From positions 1 through 64,000 of the forward strand of contig JALGUR010000018.1 of assembly GCA_029820565.1 (NCBI GenBank): a stretch of DNA of 64,000 bases, given 5' to 3'. This document shows, in pieces, positions 1-7,755 of this stretch (its first letter is position 1; each line of letters opens with the position of its first letter). Below the pieces are notes generated by a model. It saw only the letters and a list, made by a program, of their open reading frames with translations. It was not told where the DNA came from and did no database searches. The translations under genes and the position numbers were made by a program. This stretch comes from Candidatus Zipacnadia bacterium. GTDB lineage: Bacteria > Armatimonadota > Zipacnadia > Zipacnadales > Zipacnadaceae.

Positions 1-84
1 TAGACATTTGTATTAACTTCGTGGTGCTAACAGTAAAATCCTTCCTGGCTATTTCCAGGTGAAGCAATGGGGGAGGCTCAGTGA

Positions 85-225
85 GCATGCGGCGGGGATG
101 GCGAGAACGACGCGGAGCGGCGCAGTCGGCTACTGCTGACTGACGCGGGCCGGCTGCTCGTCGGCCTCATCAGCCAGAGCGACATCGTGGGCGTGGCAGG
201 GATAAAGAGGGGATTGGCGGTCTAA
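85..225 (+). pseudogene. C-terminal remnant of a CBS-domain protein
   Basis: Read in frame from the stop at 82-84 to the TAA at 223-225, this encodes about 46 residues. They contain LLVGLISQSDIVG, which matches the end of a CBS domain (typical pattern: Gly-Arg-Leu-Val-Gly-Ile-hydrophobic-Ser-x-x-Asp-Ile). There is no start codon with a ribosome binding site, and the first half of the CBS pair is absent, with a stop immediately upstream. I read it as the decayed tail of a CBS-domain regulator. The EVE/nuclease genes next to it may have arrived at this broken locus. It could also be a frameshifted gene whose first part lies outside the window. Confidence 0.5.
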
Positions 226-249
226 ACCGGGGAACCGCACACTTATAAG

Positions 250-489
250 CTACGGGTCCAACCACTGTCGTTCCTCTTGATCCCGCAAGTGGTGCCACTT
301 GGCCCGGCAGCATCGGCACAGTGGAACCAGTTGCAGAGTGCCGCTTTGGTCGTGTTCCACTGTGATATGACCTTGGGTCCTGCGCCCGCACACGTAGCAA
401 TCCCGCTGGCTTACAATCTCCACACAATCCTCGTACCGGTGAATCAATTGGCCGAGGCGTGTCTCCTGGTCATGTACTATTGGCACCAT
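250..489 (-). CDS. Small HNH-like zinc protein
   Basis: A 79-residue protein. AAAGGAGAG lies about 9 nt upstream of the ATG at 489, which fixes the start. It carries C31-x2-C34, then a His at 46 in VEHDQSG, then LVPLCRCCRAKWHH (C58-x2-C61, His66/67). Paired CxxC motifs flanking a His resemble the zinc-stabilised HNH (beta-beta-alpha metal) fold, in which nlvpLCrxCH is a typical stretch. The canonical HNH catalytic spacing is not clear, so nuclease activity is inference. It follows the zinc ribbon and the EVE/nuclease gene on the same strand, and is the likely third gene of that operon. A plain zinc-binding adaptor is the alternative. Confidence 0.6.
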   Translation of the reverse strand: MVPIVHDQETRLGQLIHRYEDCVEIVSQRDCYVCGRRTQGHITVEHDQSGTLQLVPLCRCCRAKWHHLRDQEERQWLDP

Positions 490-533
490 AGTAAAGCTCT
501 CCTTTGGTCGCGGACAGATGCGCAGACGACACG

Positions 534-782
534 TTAAGAAGCCACTATCTCAAAATTCCAAACACCCCAAGCATGACACTTCGGGCAACCAACCGGTTCA
601 AGAATTCTTCCGTCTCCAACCCCTTTATCAGTTACCCACTGTGGTGCGCAGTCTATGAATTCCGGTTCCGGTTCGTTTGTAGCGGCGCAGTAGGTACAAA
701 CATCGAACTGAAAAATCAAATCAGGCCCCATATAACCACAATTGCTGCATTTGTATTTTGCCATTTCACGTATTCCCTTCAT
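534..782 (-). CDS. Zinc-ribbon protein coupled to the EVE/nuclease gene
   Basis: An 82-residue protein with three Cys pairs: C12-x2-C15, C29-x2-C32 and C66-x2-C69, plus a single C45. The first two pairs form a rubredoxin-like zinc ribbon (KCSNCGYMGPD...CTYC). The ATG at 782 overlaps the stop of the upstream EVE/nuclease gene as ATGA, so translation is probably coupled. A second ATG at 764 (AGGGA about 9 nt upstream) would give a 76-residue form. No enzymatic motif is visible. A role as nucleic-acid-binding partner of the nuclease is inference from the overlap. Base composition is AT-richer than in most of the window. Confidence 0.65.
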   Translation of the reverse strand: MKGIREMAKYKCSNCGYMGPDLIFQFDVCTYCAATNEPEPEFIDCAPQWVTDKGVGDGRILEPVGCPKCHAWGVWNFEIVAS

Positions 783-1750
783 ACTTCAGTTAAGACGATA
801 TCACTCTTATCTTCTTTTACTCTATAGCGAATTAATCTTACCATTTTCTCTTCTATGCTTTTCCTCCTATCTCGGTATTCCAGAACCTTTTCATCGAAAT
901 CGAAGCCTACCAGAATGCTCTGTATCATCTCAGAATCTCCGTCAGCAAGTTTCCTGGTTAGCCAATCCTCGTACTTCACAATCTGATGCAAATCTCTTTC
1001 TGTCACTTTTCCCGTCTTTAACTCCATACACGTAAACTTGTGTAAGATATCTACCGAATCTAATGTCGTCACGTGAGTTAGAAATAGGTCCATCACCGTA
1101 TTAAATGAGGTGGGCACGTAATTAAGAACATCGCGATAGTCACCAATAAGTTCGCGCAAGCGGCCTTGAGCGAAAGACCGAGTAAACCACGCATTAAGCA
1201 AACCCTCAAACCGCAGCTGACCGGTGTTTCTGCATTCGAGAGTCAGTGGCAGTGACCTTGTTTCCAGGGGTGAGTAAAGTCTGGCAATTCTCCCCGGCGA
1301 GCTATGAAGAGGGTTATTCCTCAACAACAGGCGTATTATCTCTTCACCCTCTTGCGACGTAATAGGATAGTGATTCTTCTTAGTCATTGCTCCTAAGTCA
1401 AAGGTCCAAATCTTGCCTTTGTCTCTGAGGTCTAGAATGTCGACCAGACTAACGCCCTTGCTGAACTTCCTGACCGTAGGTTTGAAACAAACCCGGTAGG
1501 GAAACAATTGCTCGGAAGCTTCGAAGAGGGGCTCTTCATCGTAGAAAGGCCCCTGGGTCACCTGCCACAGTCCATAAACTCCCTCCTTCGTCACATAGAA
1601 GAAGACAAAGTCTCCTACTCTAATAGCAGAAAAACTAGCGATAATTTCTGCATTGGTAGCCTCCCTCTTAGCAGCAGCTCCACCATACACTCCCTTCTCA
1701 ATGCAAGGCTCAAAATTATCTTGCTTTACCACAAATATATGATAACCCAT
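779..1750 (-). CDS. EVE-like domain fused to PD-(D/E)XK nuclease-like domain
   Basis: A 323-residue protein with GGGGAG 8 nt before the ATG at 1750. Residues 1-150 look like an EVE/PUA-like domain: an MGYHIFVVKQ start, a GVYGG segment, VGDFVFFYV near 45-53, a WQVTQGPFYDEEPLF strand-loop near 62-76 and FPYRV near 83-87. Residues 178-310 carry a plausible PD-(D/E)XK core: Asp221 in VMDLFL, E243-x-K245 in CMELKTGK, and a downstream HQIVKYEDW (Gln256, Tyr260) as in DUF91/NucS- and RecB-type nucleases. EVE domains of known restriction proteins bind modified cytosine, so a modification-dependent nuclease is the natural inference. The gene is AT-richer than its surroundings and heads a three-gene minus-strand set with two small zinc proteins. 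Confidence 0.7.
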   Translation of the reverse strand: MGYHIFVVKQDNFEPCIEKGVYGGAAAKREATNAEIIASFSAIRVGDFVFFYVTKEGVYGLWQVTQGPFYDEEPLFEASEQLFPYRVCFKPTVRKFSKGVSLVDILDLRDKGKIWTFDLGAMTKKNHYPITSQEGEEIIRLLLRNNPLHSSPGRIARLYSPLETRSLPLTLECRNTGQLRFEGLLNAWFTRSFAQGRLRELIGDYRDVLNYVPTSFNTVMDLFLTHVTTLDSVDILHKFTCMELKTGKVTERDLHQIVKYEDWLTRKLADGDSEMIQSILVGFDFDEKVLEYRDRRKSIEEKMVRLIRYRVKEDKSDIVLTEV

Positions 1751-1892
1751 TTCGCCTGCTCCCCTCGCATTCTCATTTCATTGAGTTAGTAAGTAACATT
1801 CCGTACAAGTGTACGTACCCCTCCGTGTTTACCGAAAACAGCCACTGCTCAGGAAGTTCCTTATAGATGCCAACGCAGATGACAATAAGTCT

Positions 1893-2966
1893 CTAAACCC
1901 CCACCAATCCTCCCGTTTCCAGGCTTTTATGGACGGCGGCGGCGATTTTGGTGGCCTCCAGGCCGTCGGAGCCGGAAGGATAGTCGCCTAAATCGGCCAG
2001 AGTGCCGCCTTCCAGCAGCACCTCTACATTGGAGACGAAGTCGGCGATGCTGGCCATGCCGTAGCCTTCCCAGACTTCACGGCCCTGCTTGTCATAGCGC
2101 AGGCGCAGGAAGCTTTGATTATGGGTCTGGGTGCCGGGGGTATCGTCGGTGCAGGAAGTGAGGGTGCCGCGGTCCTGGGAGTCGCACTCTAACAGGCCCT
2201 TGGTGCCCACCAGGCGGATGCCCTGATTGACTATGGCGGGGAAGGCATCGGGTAGTATCCAGGAGGTATCAAAGGCCACGGTGGCACCGCCCTTAAACAG
2301 CACCTTAGCCGAGATGGAGTCATAGCCGCCTATCCCGAGTTCCGCCAGGCGACCGGTAGCGCCGGTGGCCCAGACGGCTTTGCCATTGGCCTCTATCAGG
2401 AAGCGGGCCAGGTCATAGAAGTGGATGCCTAAAAACCACGCCGGCGAACTATTCTTAGCCCAGCCGGGGAACCAATCACGGGGCACTTCAATACGGTCCT
2501 CCATATAGGCGTAGCCATACTCTATCTCACCAAGGTCGCCGGCCTGGATTTTCTGCTTCATCGCCAGGTGATACTCGTCATAGCGCTTGTGGAAGTCCAC
2601 CATCAGCAGTACGCCGGCGGCCTCGCACGCATCTATCATCTCCTGGCAGCCCGCTACGGTAACATCCAGGGGCTTCTCGCAGAGGATGTGGACACCGGCC
2701 TGCGCAGCGTCCAGAACGATTTGCTTATGCAGCGGGTCGGGCGTGACGACGGTGATGGCATCAAGTTGCTCATCCGCCAGCATCTGGCGGTAGTCAGTAT
2801 AGGCGGTGAATTCAAACCCCTGGCGCCGCTGCTGCAGGAGTTCCTCGTTAATGTCGCAAGCGGCCACTAACTCCGCCTGGCCGCCATAGCCCAACTGCCG
2901 AAAGCAGCGCAGGTGATTGATACCGAAAGTGCCTAATCCGACAATGCCGATACGCACTGTAGCCAT
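1893..2966 (-). CDS. Gfo/Idh/MocA family oxidoreductase
   Basis: A 357-residue NAD(P)-dependent dehydrogenase of the glucose-fructose oxidoreductase/inositol dehydrogenase family. The N-terminal Rossmann motif is GLGTFG (10-15). The family EKP motif is at 97-99 (HILCEKPL), and its Lys is the usual catalytic residue. GIHFYDLARFLI in the second half is the conserved helix that carries the substrate-facing His. An AAGGAGG ribosome binding site precedes the ATG at 2966. It is divergent from the TIM-barrel secreted protein at 3210. The substrate, probably a sugar, sugar acid or cyclitol, cannot be read from sequence. It is full length for the family. Confidence 0.9.
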   Translation of the reverse strand: MATVRIGIVGLGTFGINHLRCFRQLGYGGQAELVAACDINEELLQQRRQGFEFTAYTDYRQMLADEQLDAITVVTPDPLHKQIVLDAAQAGVHILCEKPLDVTVAGCQEMIDACEAAGVLLMVDFHKRYDEYHLAMKQKIQAGDLGEIEYGYAYMEDRIEVPRDWFPGWAKNSSPAWFLGIHFYDLARFLIEANGKAVWATGATGRLAELGIGGYDSISAKVLFKGGATVAFDTSWILPDAFPAIVNQGIRLVGTKGLLECDSQDRGTLTSCTDDTPGTQTHNQSFLRLRYDKQGREVWEGYGMASIADFVSNVEVLLEGGTLADLGDYPSGSDGLEATKIAAAVHKSLETGGLVGV

Positions 2967-3209
2967 TGTATATGCCTCCTTGGGAGTAAGTGTAGGTTGG
3001 TCAAGTTGTCCAAGGTACCTATTCGCCTGCGCAGCGGATGTGCCCTCCTGAATAGTCTGTCTTCAACACTGTAGCATTGCTGGTCTACTAAGTCTGTTAG
3101 GGAGGAATTTGGCGTTTAACGGGCAAAGATAGCACATAGCCAAAGTACCGGGCACTAAAGTGGCATGCCGCATATTGAAATATCATTTATTGGACAGGGA
3201 GGCCTGAAG

Positions 3210-5651
3210 ATGCGTTGGCGACAAGCGGTGCCGATTGGTGTAACTCTGCTCTTGGCTGTTGTGGCGGTGGGGCTGAGTCCTACTGCGGCGCAGAGGCAGG
3301 AGGCCGAAGTTGCCTGGTCGGAGGAGTTTGATTCGTCGGACAGCCCCGCGCTGGGGCGGATTTACTATGAGGACCGGGGCAGTGGCAAGAGTGGGGAAGA
3401 GGTTGTCATTCGTGAGGTGGTCGACGGTGTGCTGCGTTATGGCCTGAAGTTTGACCCAGAGCGCAAACAGGACCGGCTCAATGTGATGTTCGGCGACTGC
3501 GTCTGGGGGCCGCCAAGAGAAACAGGATGGGGGCCGTTTGATGCGAAGCAGTACCCATTTGTAGAGATGAAGTGGCGAGGGGGCGAATTTACGTTTTACT
3601 ACGGCGGCGAGACCACCGATGGCCGCCGGCTGGGGACCTACGCCTTTCCGCCCGTGATGCGCAAAGAGACCGATGAGCAGGGACGCGAGTGGAACATCAG
3701 TCTGTTCCGCCTGGCGCCGGATAGTTCTGTCTCTACGAAGGGAACCGCGGTCAAACTGATAGGTATCAATCTGGCGTTGTACAGCCCGGGGGAAGAGGGT
3801 ATGCCCACGACCGAGGTAGACTATATCCGCGTGCGGGGCTTTACCGCCGAGGAAGCAGCCCGCGAAGAGAAGATAATTGAAGCGCTGATGGATTTTCCGC
3901 GGGGCCGCTGGCGGGGCTTTGAGGAGTTCTTTCCGTTTGGCGTATACGTCGGCTACCTGCGTAGCGACTTCGAGAGTTGGGGCGGCGATTATGAGGGGGC
4001 CTACGGCAACTACGTCAGGCATCACCTCAACTTTGTGGCCAGCAATGACGAGGTGGAATTAGGGCGATTCGGCCAGGGCGAGGCGGCGGTAGAAAGTTAC
4101 ATTACAGAGATGAATAAATTGATTGCAGCCGCCCGCGCCACGGGCATCCGACTCGGTGCCGACGTGCGGCGAATGATGGAGGGGCGCGATCCCGCCGACG
4201 GCTACCGTCAACTTCTGCCTATCACGCGGCGCTTAAATGAGGCATTTGCTGAGGATGACGTCATAGTATCCTGGAAGATCGCCGACGAGCCCGGTGTGGA
4301 TCGGTTGATCCCTCTCGCCATGATGATGCGGGCACTGCGCGAGGCTGACCCGCACAACAGACCGCAACTGATCGAGTTTAGCGCCCCGGTCAAGATGGAG
4401 CCGTTTGCGAGCTATCTAAACCTGAATTGCTGGGACCGCTATCCAATCGTCCAGGGCAGTCGGAACCCGTGGGCCATTCGTGACCTGGCCCGAGAGCATC
4501 GCCAGATTGCCTCGGATATGCCGATGTGGGCGGTGTTGCAGTCTTTCGAGACCCGGCCGCCGACACCTAAGGGATCGTATATGCGGCCCAGCGACGCGGA
4601 GATCCGTATGATGGGCTATCTGGCTCTGGCCGAGGGTGCCAAGGGGCTGTTGTGGTATGCGGGCTGGAGCGGTTACGGCCGAGATGAAGGTCTGGTCACG
4701 CGCACGGGCCAGCCGCGCGGGGGGATGTTGGATGCCCTCGCCGACCTGGGCCGCCGTTTAATCCCTATCGGCCAACTGCTACTGCACACTGATCCGCTGG
4801 ACGAGGCCGGTGTTACGATTGCTGAGGAAGTCGCGCCTGCTGATGATCACAGCCTGGCAATTAGCGTGCTGAAGCATCGCGAGCGGCCCGTCAGTTATCT
4901 GGTGGTGGTCAATGAAGACCTCAGCCGGGAGCGAACTGGTCAGGTCATTCTGGGTGGGCTGCTCGGTGAAGGGCAAGAGGTCTACGACTTGTACATACTG
5001 AGCGAAGTGCCTGCTGAAAACGGCCAGTTTGTCGCGGCTACGCTGGCCGGGGGCGATGGGCGGATTTATCTGGTAGGTTCAGCCCAAGAATTTGAGCAAG
5101 ACCGTACGCATATAGAAGCCACCCAGGCGTTAGAGGCATGCCGCGTTCTTACCCCGGATATTAGCATTGCCCGGCGGTGGGGTATAGACCTGACGGAGGT
5201 TGATAGGGCAGTGGCCGCGTGTCGCCAGGCCGCCGAGGCCGGGCAGAGCCGGGAAGCCCAGGCCCAGGCGAAACAGGCCACAGAGGCGCTGAGAGCGGCA
5301 ATTGACGGCGACTCGCTGCTGCGCATGACCAGGAAGGCTCTGGACGAGATGAGTGTGGAACTGGCTGAATTGTCTCGCATTGCCGAGCACCACAGCACTA
5401 CCCCGCGCTGGTGGACGGGGAGCGACCATCCGATGATGATACCCAATCCCGATTTCCTGGATTTGTCTAAGGAATATTGGCGGGTAGGTCGGGCCTACCG
5501 TGATTTATACATGCGCTACCTGGCCGCAGAGAAGGAAGGCTTGTGGACTGGTGTAAACCAGACACGCCTGGATTTGTTAGTGGTGCGCGATGGACTGTTA
5601 GGATGCCTGAGAGGACGGCTGACACCGGCTCACGAACCCGAGGCCGAGTAG
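3210..5651 (+). CDS. Secreted glycoside-hydrolase-like TIM-barrel protein
   Basis: I start at the ATG at 3210, where GGGAGG lies 7 nt upstream and a signal peptide (MRWRQAVPIGVTLLLAVVAVG, cleavage near TAAQ) begins. An upstream in-frame ATG at 3165 would add 15 charged residues before it. The 813-residue product has a beta-rich N-terminal domain of about 200 residues. A central region (FPFGVYVGYLRSDFESWGGD to KGLLWYAGWSGYG) follows, with an IADEP motif whose Glu sits where glycosidases place the acid/base, and an Ala-rich helical tail. I do not recognise a specific family. A secreted glycosidase or a non-catalytic relative are both possible. It lies between two Gfo/Idh dehydrogenases, suggesting carbohydrate use. 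Confidence 0.65.
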   Translation: MRWRQAVPIGVTLLLAVVAVGLSPTAAQRQEAEVAWSEEFDSSDSPALGRIYYEDRGSGKSGEEVVIREVVDGVLRYGLKFDPERKQDRLNVMFGDCVWGPPRETGWGPFDAKQYPFVEMKWRGGEFTFYYGGETTDGRRLGTYAFPPVMRKETDEQGREWNISLFRLAPDSSVSTKGTAVKLIGINLALYSPGEEGMPTTEVDYIRVRGFTAEEAAREEKIIEALMDFPRGRWRGFEEFFPFGVYVGYLRSDFESWGGDYEGAYGNYVRHHLNFVASNDEVELGRFGQGEAAVESYITEMNKLIAAARATGIRLGADVRRMMEGRDPADGYRQLLPITRRLNEAFAEDDVIVSWKIADEPGVDRLIPLAMMMRALREADPHNRPQLIEFSAPVKMEPFASYLNLNCWDRYPIVQGSRNPWAIRDLAREHRQIASDMPMWAVLQSFETRPPTPKGSYMRPSDAEIRMMGYLALAEGAKGLLWYAGWSGYGRDEGLVTRTGQPRGGMLDALADLGRRLIPIGQLLLHTDPLDEAGVTIAEEVAPADDHSLAISVLKHRERPVSYLVVVNEDLSRERTGQVILGGLLGEGQEVYDLYILSEVPAENGQFVAATLAGGDGRIYLVGSAQEFEQDRTHIEATQALEACRVLTPDISIARRWGIDLTEVDRAVAACRQAAEAGQSREAQAQAKQATEALRAAIDGDSLLRMTRKALDEMSVELAELSRIAEHHSTTPRWWTGSDHPMMIPNPDFLDLSKEYWRVGRAYRDLYMRYLAAEKEGLWTGVNQTRLDLLVVRDGLLGCLRGRLTPAHEPEAE

Positions 5652-5664
5652 ATACTTCGCGGAA

Positions 5665-5778
5665 TCAAACCAGGAAATCCCGTCTAAGCCACTTGTCAGA
5701 CTCGGTATGCAGGATTCCCAGGATGGTGGCTACCAGTACCTGACTCGGAATAGGCCGGCAAGTAGCCGAATACTTGAT
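5665..5778 (-). pseudogene. 3-prime relic of an AAC(3)-family acetyltransferase gene
   Basis: Read on the minus strand, this stretch encodes TCRPIPSQVLVATILGIL followed by ESDKWLRRDFLV and a TGA at 5665-5667. The C-terminus of the intact acetyltransferase at 6917-7738 reads ATCRSIGTRVMVDNILKIL then QPDKWLRPDFLTWW, so the two are clearly homologous. Only about 35 codons survive, and the Gfo/Idh gene on the other strand begins directly beyond the break. It is probably the scar of an ancestral tandem copy. It has no start codon and cannot be functional. Confidence 0.75.
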
Positions 5779-5795
5779 AAGCAAAGGAGAGACCA

Positions 5796-6848
5796 ATGGG
5801 AACCGTAAAGATAGGTTTTGTTGGGGTCGGTGCGATGGGGCAGTGCGCTCATCTTAAGAACTACGTCGCTTTGCCTGACTGCGAGGTCGTGGCGATTGCC
5901 GAGTTGCGCGAAAGACTCGCGAAACAAGTAGCCGCACACTACAATGTGCCCCGGGTTTACAAAGATCATCAGGAGTTGCTCGCCAACGAGCAGCTCGACG
6001 GCATTGTTGCCGCCCAGCAATTCACCCAGCACGGGGGAATCGTGCCAAAGTTGCTTGAGGCAAAGGTTCCTATCTTCATCGAAAAGCCGCTGGCTGGGTC
6101 CGTTGAGGTAGGCGAGAGGATCGTTGAGGCGGTCCGCGAGAGCGGCACATGGGTAATGGTTGGTTACCACAAGCGCAGCGATCCGGCCACTATGTATGCT
6201 AAGGCTGAAATTGATCGGCTCAGGCGCACCGGCGAGTTGGGCGAGATGCGCTACGTTCGTATTCTTATGCCGCCGGGGCCGTGGCCGGCCAACGGTTTTG
6301 ACGACTTGATTACTACCGATGAACCGTTGCCGGAACTGAAGCCCGATCCGCCCGCGAGCGATATGGATTCGGCAACCTACCAGACGTATGTTCGCTTTGT
6401 AAATTATTATTGTCACCAGATCAATCTTATGCGCCATCTGCTGGGCGAGCCCTATCAGGTAACGTATGCCGACCCGTCGGGTGTGGTGGCGGTTGTGGAG
6501 AGCGAGAGTGGCATTGCTGGCGTCATCGAGATGTCGCCGTACACAACAACCAAGGACTGGCAAGAGTCGGCGGTAGTCTGTTTTGAGCACGGCTATGTGA
6601 AACTGGATTTGCCTCACCCTATCGCCCACTTTGGGCTGGGCCGCGTTGAAGTATTCAAGGACCCGAGCGACGACATCACACCTACGAGGACTATCCCGGT
6701 GCTGCCCTGGATACATGCAATGCGCCAGCAGGCGATGAATTTTGTGGGTGTCATCAAGGGGGAGATTAGCCCGCCCTGCGACGCGGAAGAGGCCCTGGAG
6801 GATCTCAAAGTGACCCGGCAGTATATCAGGTTGCTTGGGGACCAATGA
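5796..6848 (+). CDS. Gfo/Idh/MocA family oxidoreductase
   Basis: A 350-residue dehydrogenase with AAAGGAGAG before the ATG at 5796. Rossmann motif GVGAMG lies at 10-15 and the EKP motif at 96-98 (IFIEKPLA). The C-terminal alpha/beta domain has the usual helix with YYCHQINLMRHLLG, whose His-x-x-Asn is the family's substrate-binding feature. It is not a close copy of the oxidoreductase at 1893-2966, so its substrate probably differs. It is convergent with the acetyltransferase at 6917-7738, and the relic of a second acetyltransferase lies just upstream. An acetyltransferase-dehydrogenase unit may therefore once have been duplicated here. Confidence 0.9.
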   Translation: MGTVKIGFVGVGAMGQCAHLKNYVALPDCEVVAIAELRERLAKQVAAHYNVPRVYKDHQELLANEQLDGIVAAQQFTQHGGIVPKLLEAKVPIFIEKPLAGSVEVGERIVEAVRESGTWVMVGYHKRSDPATMYAKAEIDRLRRTGELGEMRYVRILMPPGPWPANGFDDLITTDEPLPELKPDPPASDMDSATYQTYVRFVNYYCHQINLMRHLLGEPYQVTYADPSGVVAVVESESGIAGVIEMSPYTTTKDWQESAVVCFEHGYVKLDLPHPIAHFGLGRVEVFKDPSDDITPTRTIPVLPWIHAMRQQAMNFVGVIKGEISPPCDAEEALEDLKVTRQYIRLLGDQ

Positions 6849-6916
6849 GAGTTACCGGGGATTAAGAATTCTGCGGAAAGAGTGGCGAAGCCCGCCTCGA
6901 ATTGCGTCCGTAAGCC

Positions 6917-7738
6917 CTACACGACCTGTCCGCAGCAGTCTTGCCGCCACCAGGTTAGAAAGTCCGGTCTGAGCCATTTGTCCGGCTGGGCGCGCAGGAT
7001 CTTTAGGATGTTGTCTACCATCACGCGAGTGCCGATGGACCGGCAGGTTGCCGCGCCAATCTCGGTGTAGGTGACCAAGCCACGCTTGGCCAATGGCTGC
7101 TCCATAGCCTTGAAGTCGTAGTCCGGCCACACGCCGGGCTGCTGCCAATCTTCTACCTGTGCTGCGGCCTGCTCTCGTTCGTGTGGCGGCAAGGCAGCCA
7201 GGGCCTGTTGGACCAGTTGGTACTGGGCGTAATGGCCCATAGTATTGACCCCAAAATCTACGCCCAGGAAGATATATAGCGCGTCATACTCATACAGTTT
7301 ATCCCACGGGCTGCCGTGGCCAAAGGCGGCTGGTCCCCAGCGGCCCGGACAACCCCAAGCGTTCGCGTGCCCCTCAGTGATTGGCAGCGCCAGCCGTCCG
7401 ATGGCCGCCACGGAGTGAGTGGCATGGTCACTGCGCAGGCTGTCCGGACGCAGGCGAAAGACCTCCGTGACGCGGCCCACATCAGATGGTGATTTCTCGA
7501 TGTCCCATATCTCAAAGCGTCGTTCCCAGTCGCGCGAACAGAGAGTGGGTACTACCACGGTGCCCGCCGGCCCCACGACAGTGAGCAAGGCATTGATTAC
7601 CGCTTCTGCGCCGCCCGCCACCCAGCCGAAACTGGACAGTGAACTGTGCACCATACACACGTCACCGGCATCCAGGCCCAGCCGGCGTGAGCCGGCCTCA
7701 ATTTCGGGTTGGGTAACGACAGGCTGACGTGGATTCAT
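6917..7738 (-). CDS. AAC(3)-family N-acetyltransferase
   Basis: From the ATG at 7738 (GGAG 9 nt upstream) the product is 273 residues, normal for the aminoglycoside 3-N-acetyltransferase/YokD family. An in-frame upstream ATG at 7768 lies inside the preceding gene. Family landmarks: MVHSSLSSFGWVAGG near the N-terminus (acetyl-CoA site), GPAGTVVVPT, SDHATHSVAAIG, and LGVDFGVNTMGHYAQ with the conserved Asn-Thr-x-x-His. Some family members inactivate aminoglycosides by acetyl-CoA-dependent N-acetylation. Environmental homologues beside sugar genes, as here, more likely acetylate an amino-sugar or another amine, and resistance should not be assumed. The gene starts 17 nt after the Asp-box protein, so the two probably form an operon. 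Confidence 0.85.
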   Translation of the reverse strand: MNPRQPVVTQPEIEAGSRRLGLDAGDVCMVHSSLSSFGWVAGGAEAVINALLTVVGPAGTVVVPTLCSRDWERRFEIWDIEKSPSDVGRVTEVFRLRPDSLRSDHATHSVAAIGRLALPITEGHANAWGCPGRWGPAAFGHGSPWDKLYEYDALYIFLGVDFGVNTMGHYAQYQLVQQALAALPPHEREQAAAQVEDWQQPGVWPDYDFKAMEQPLAKRGLVTYTEIGAATCRSIGTRVMVDNILKILRAQPDKWLRPDFLTWWRQDCCGQVV

Positions 7739-7755
7739 TATGGCTTCTCCGCTTT

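Noticed and set aside
3183-4025. 280-codon minus-strand frame
   Set aside because: It is the shadow of the TIM-barrel secreted protein gene; it lacks a ribosome binding site and any family feature.
5730-6845. 371-codon minus-strand frame over the Gfo/Idh gene
   Set aside because: The plus-strand frame is a clear family member; the opposite frame is a His/Arg-rich shadow.
6917-7738. Aminoglycoside resistance gene
   Set aside because: The family is right, but the context is a sugar-use operon and no resistance neighbours or mobile elements are present.
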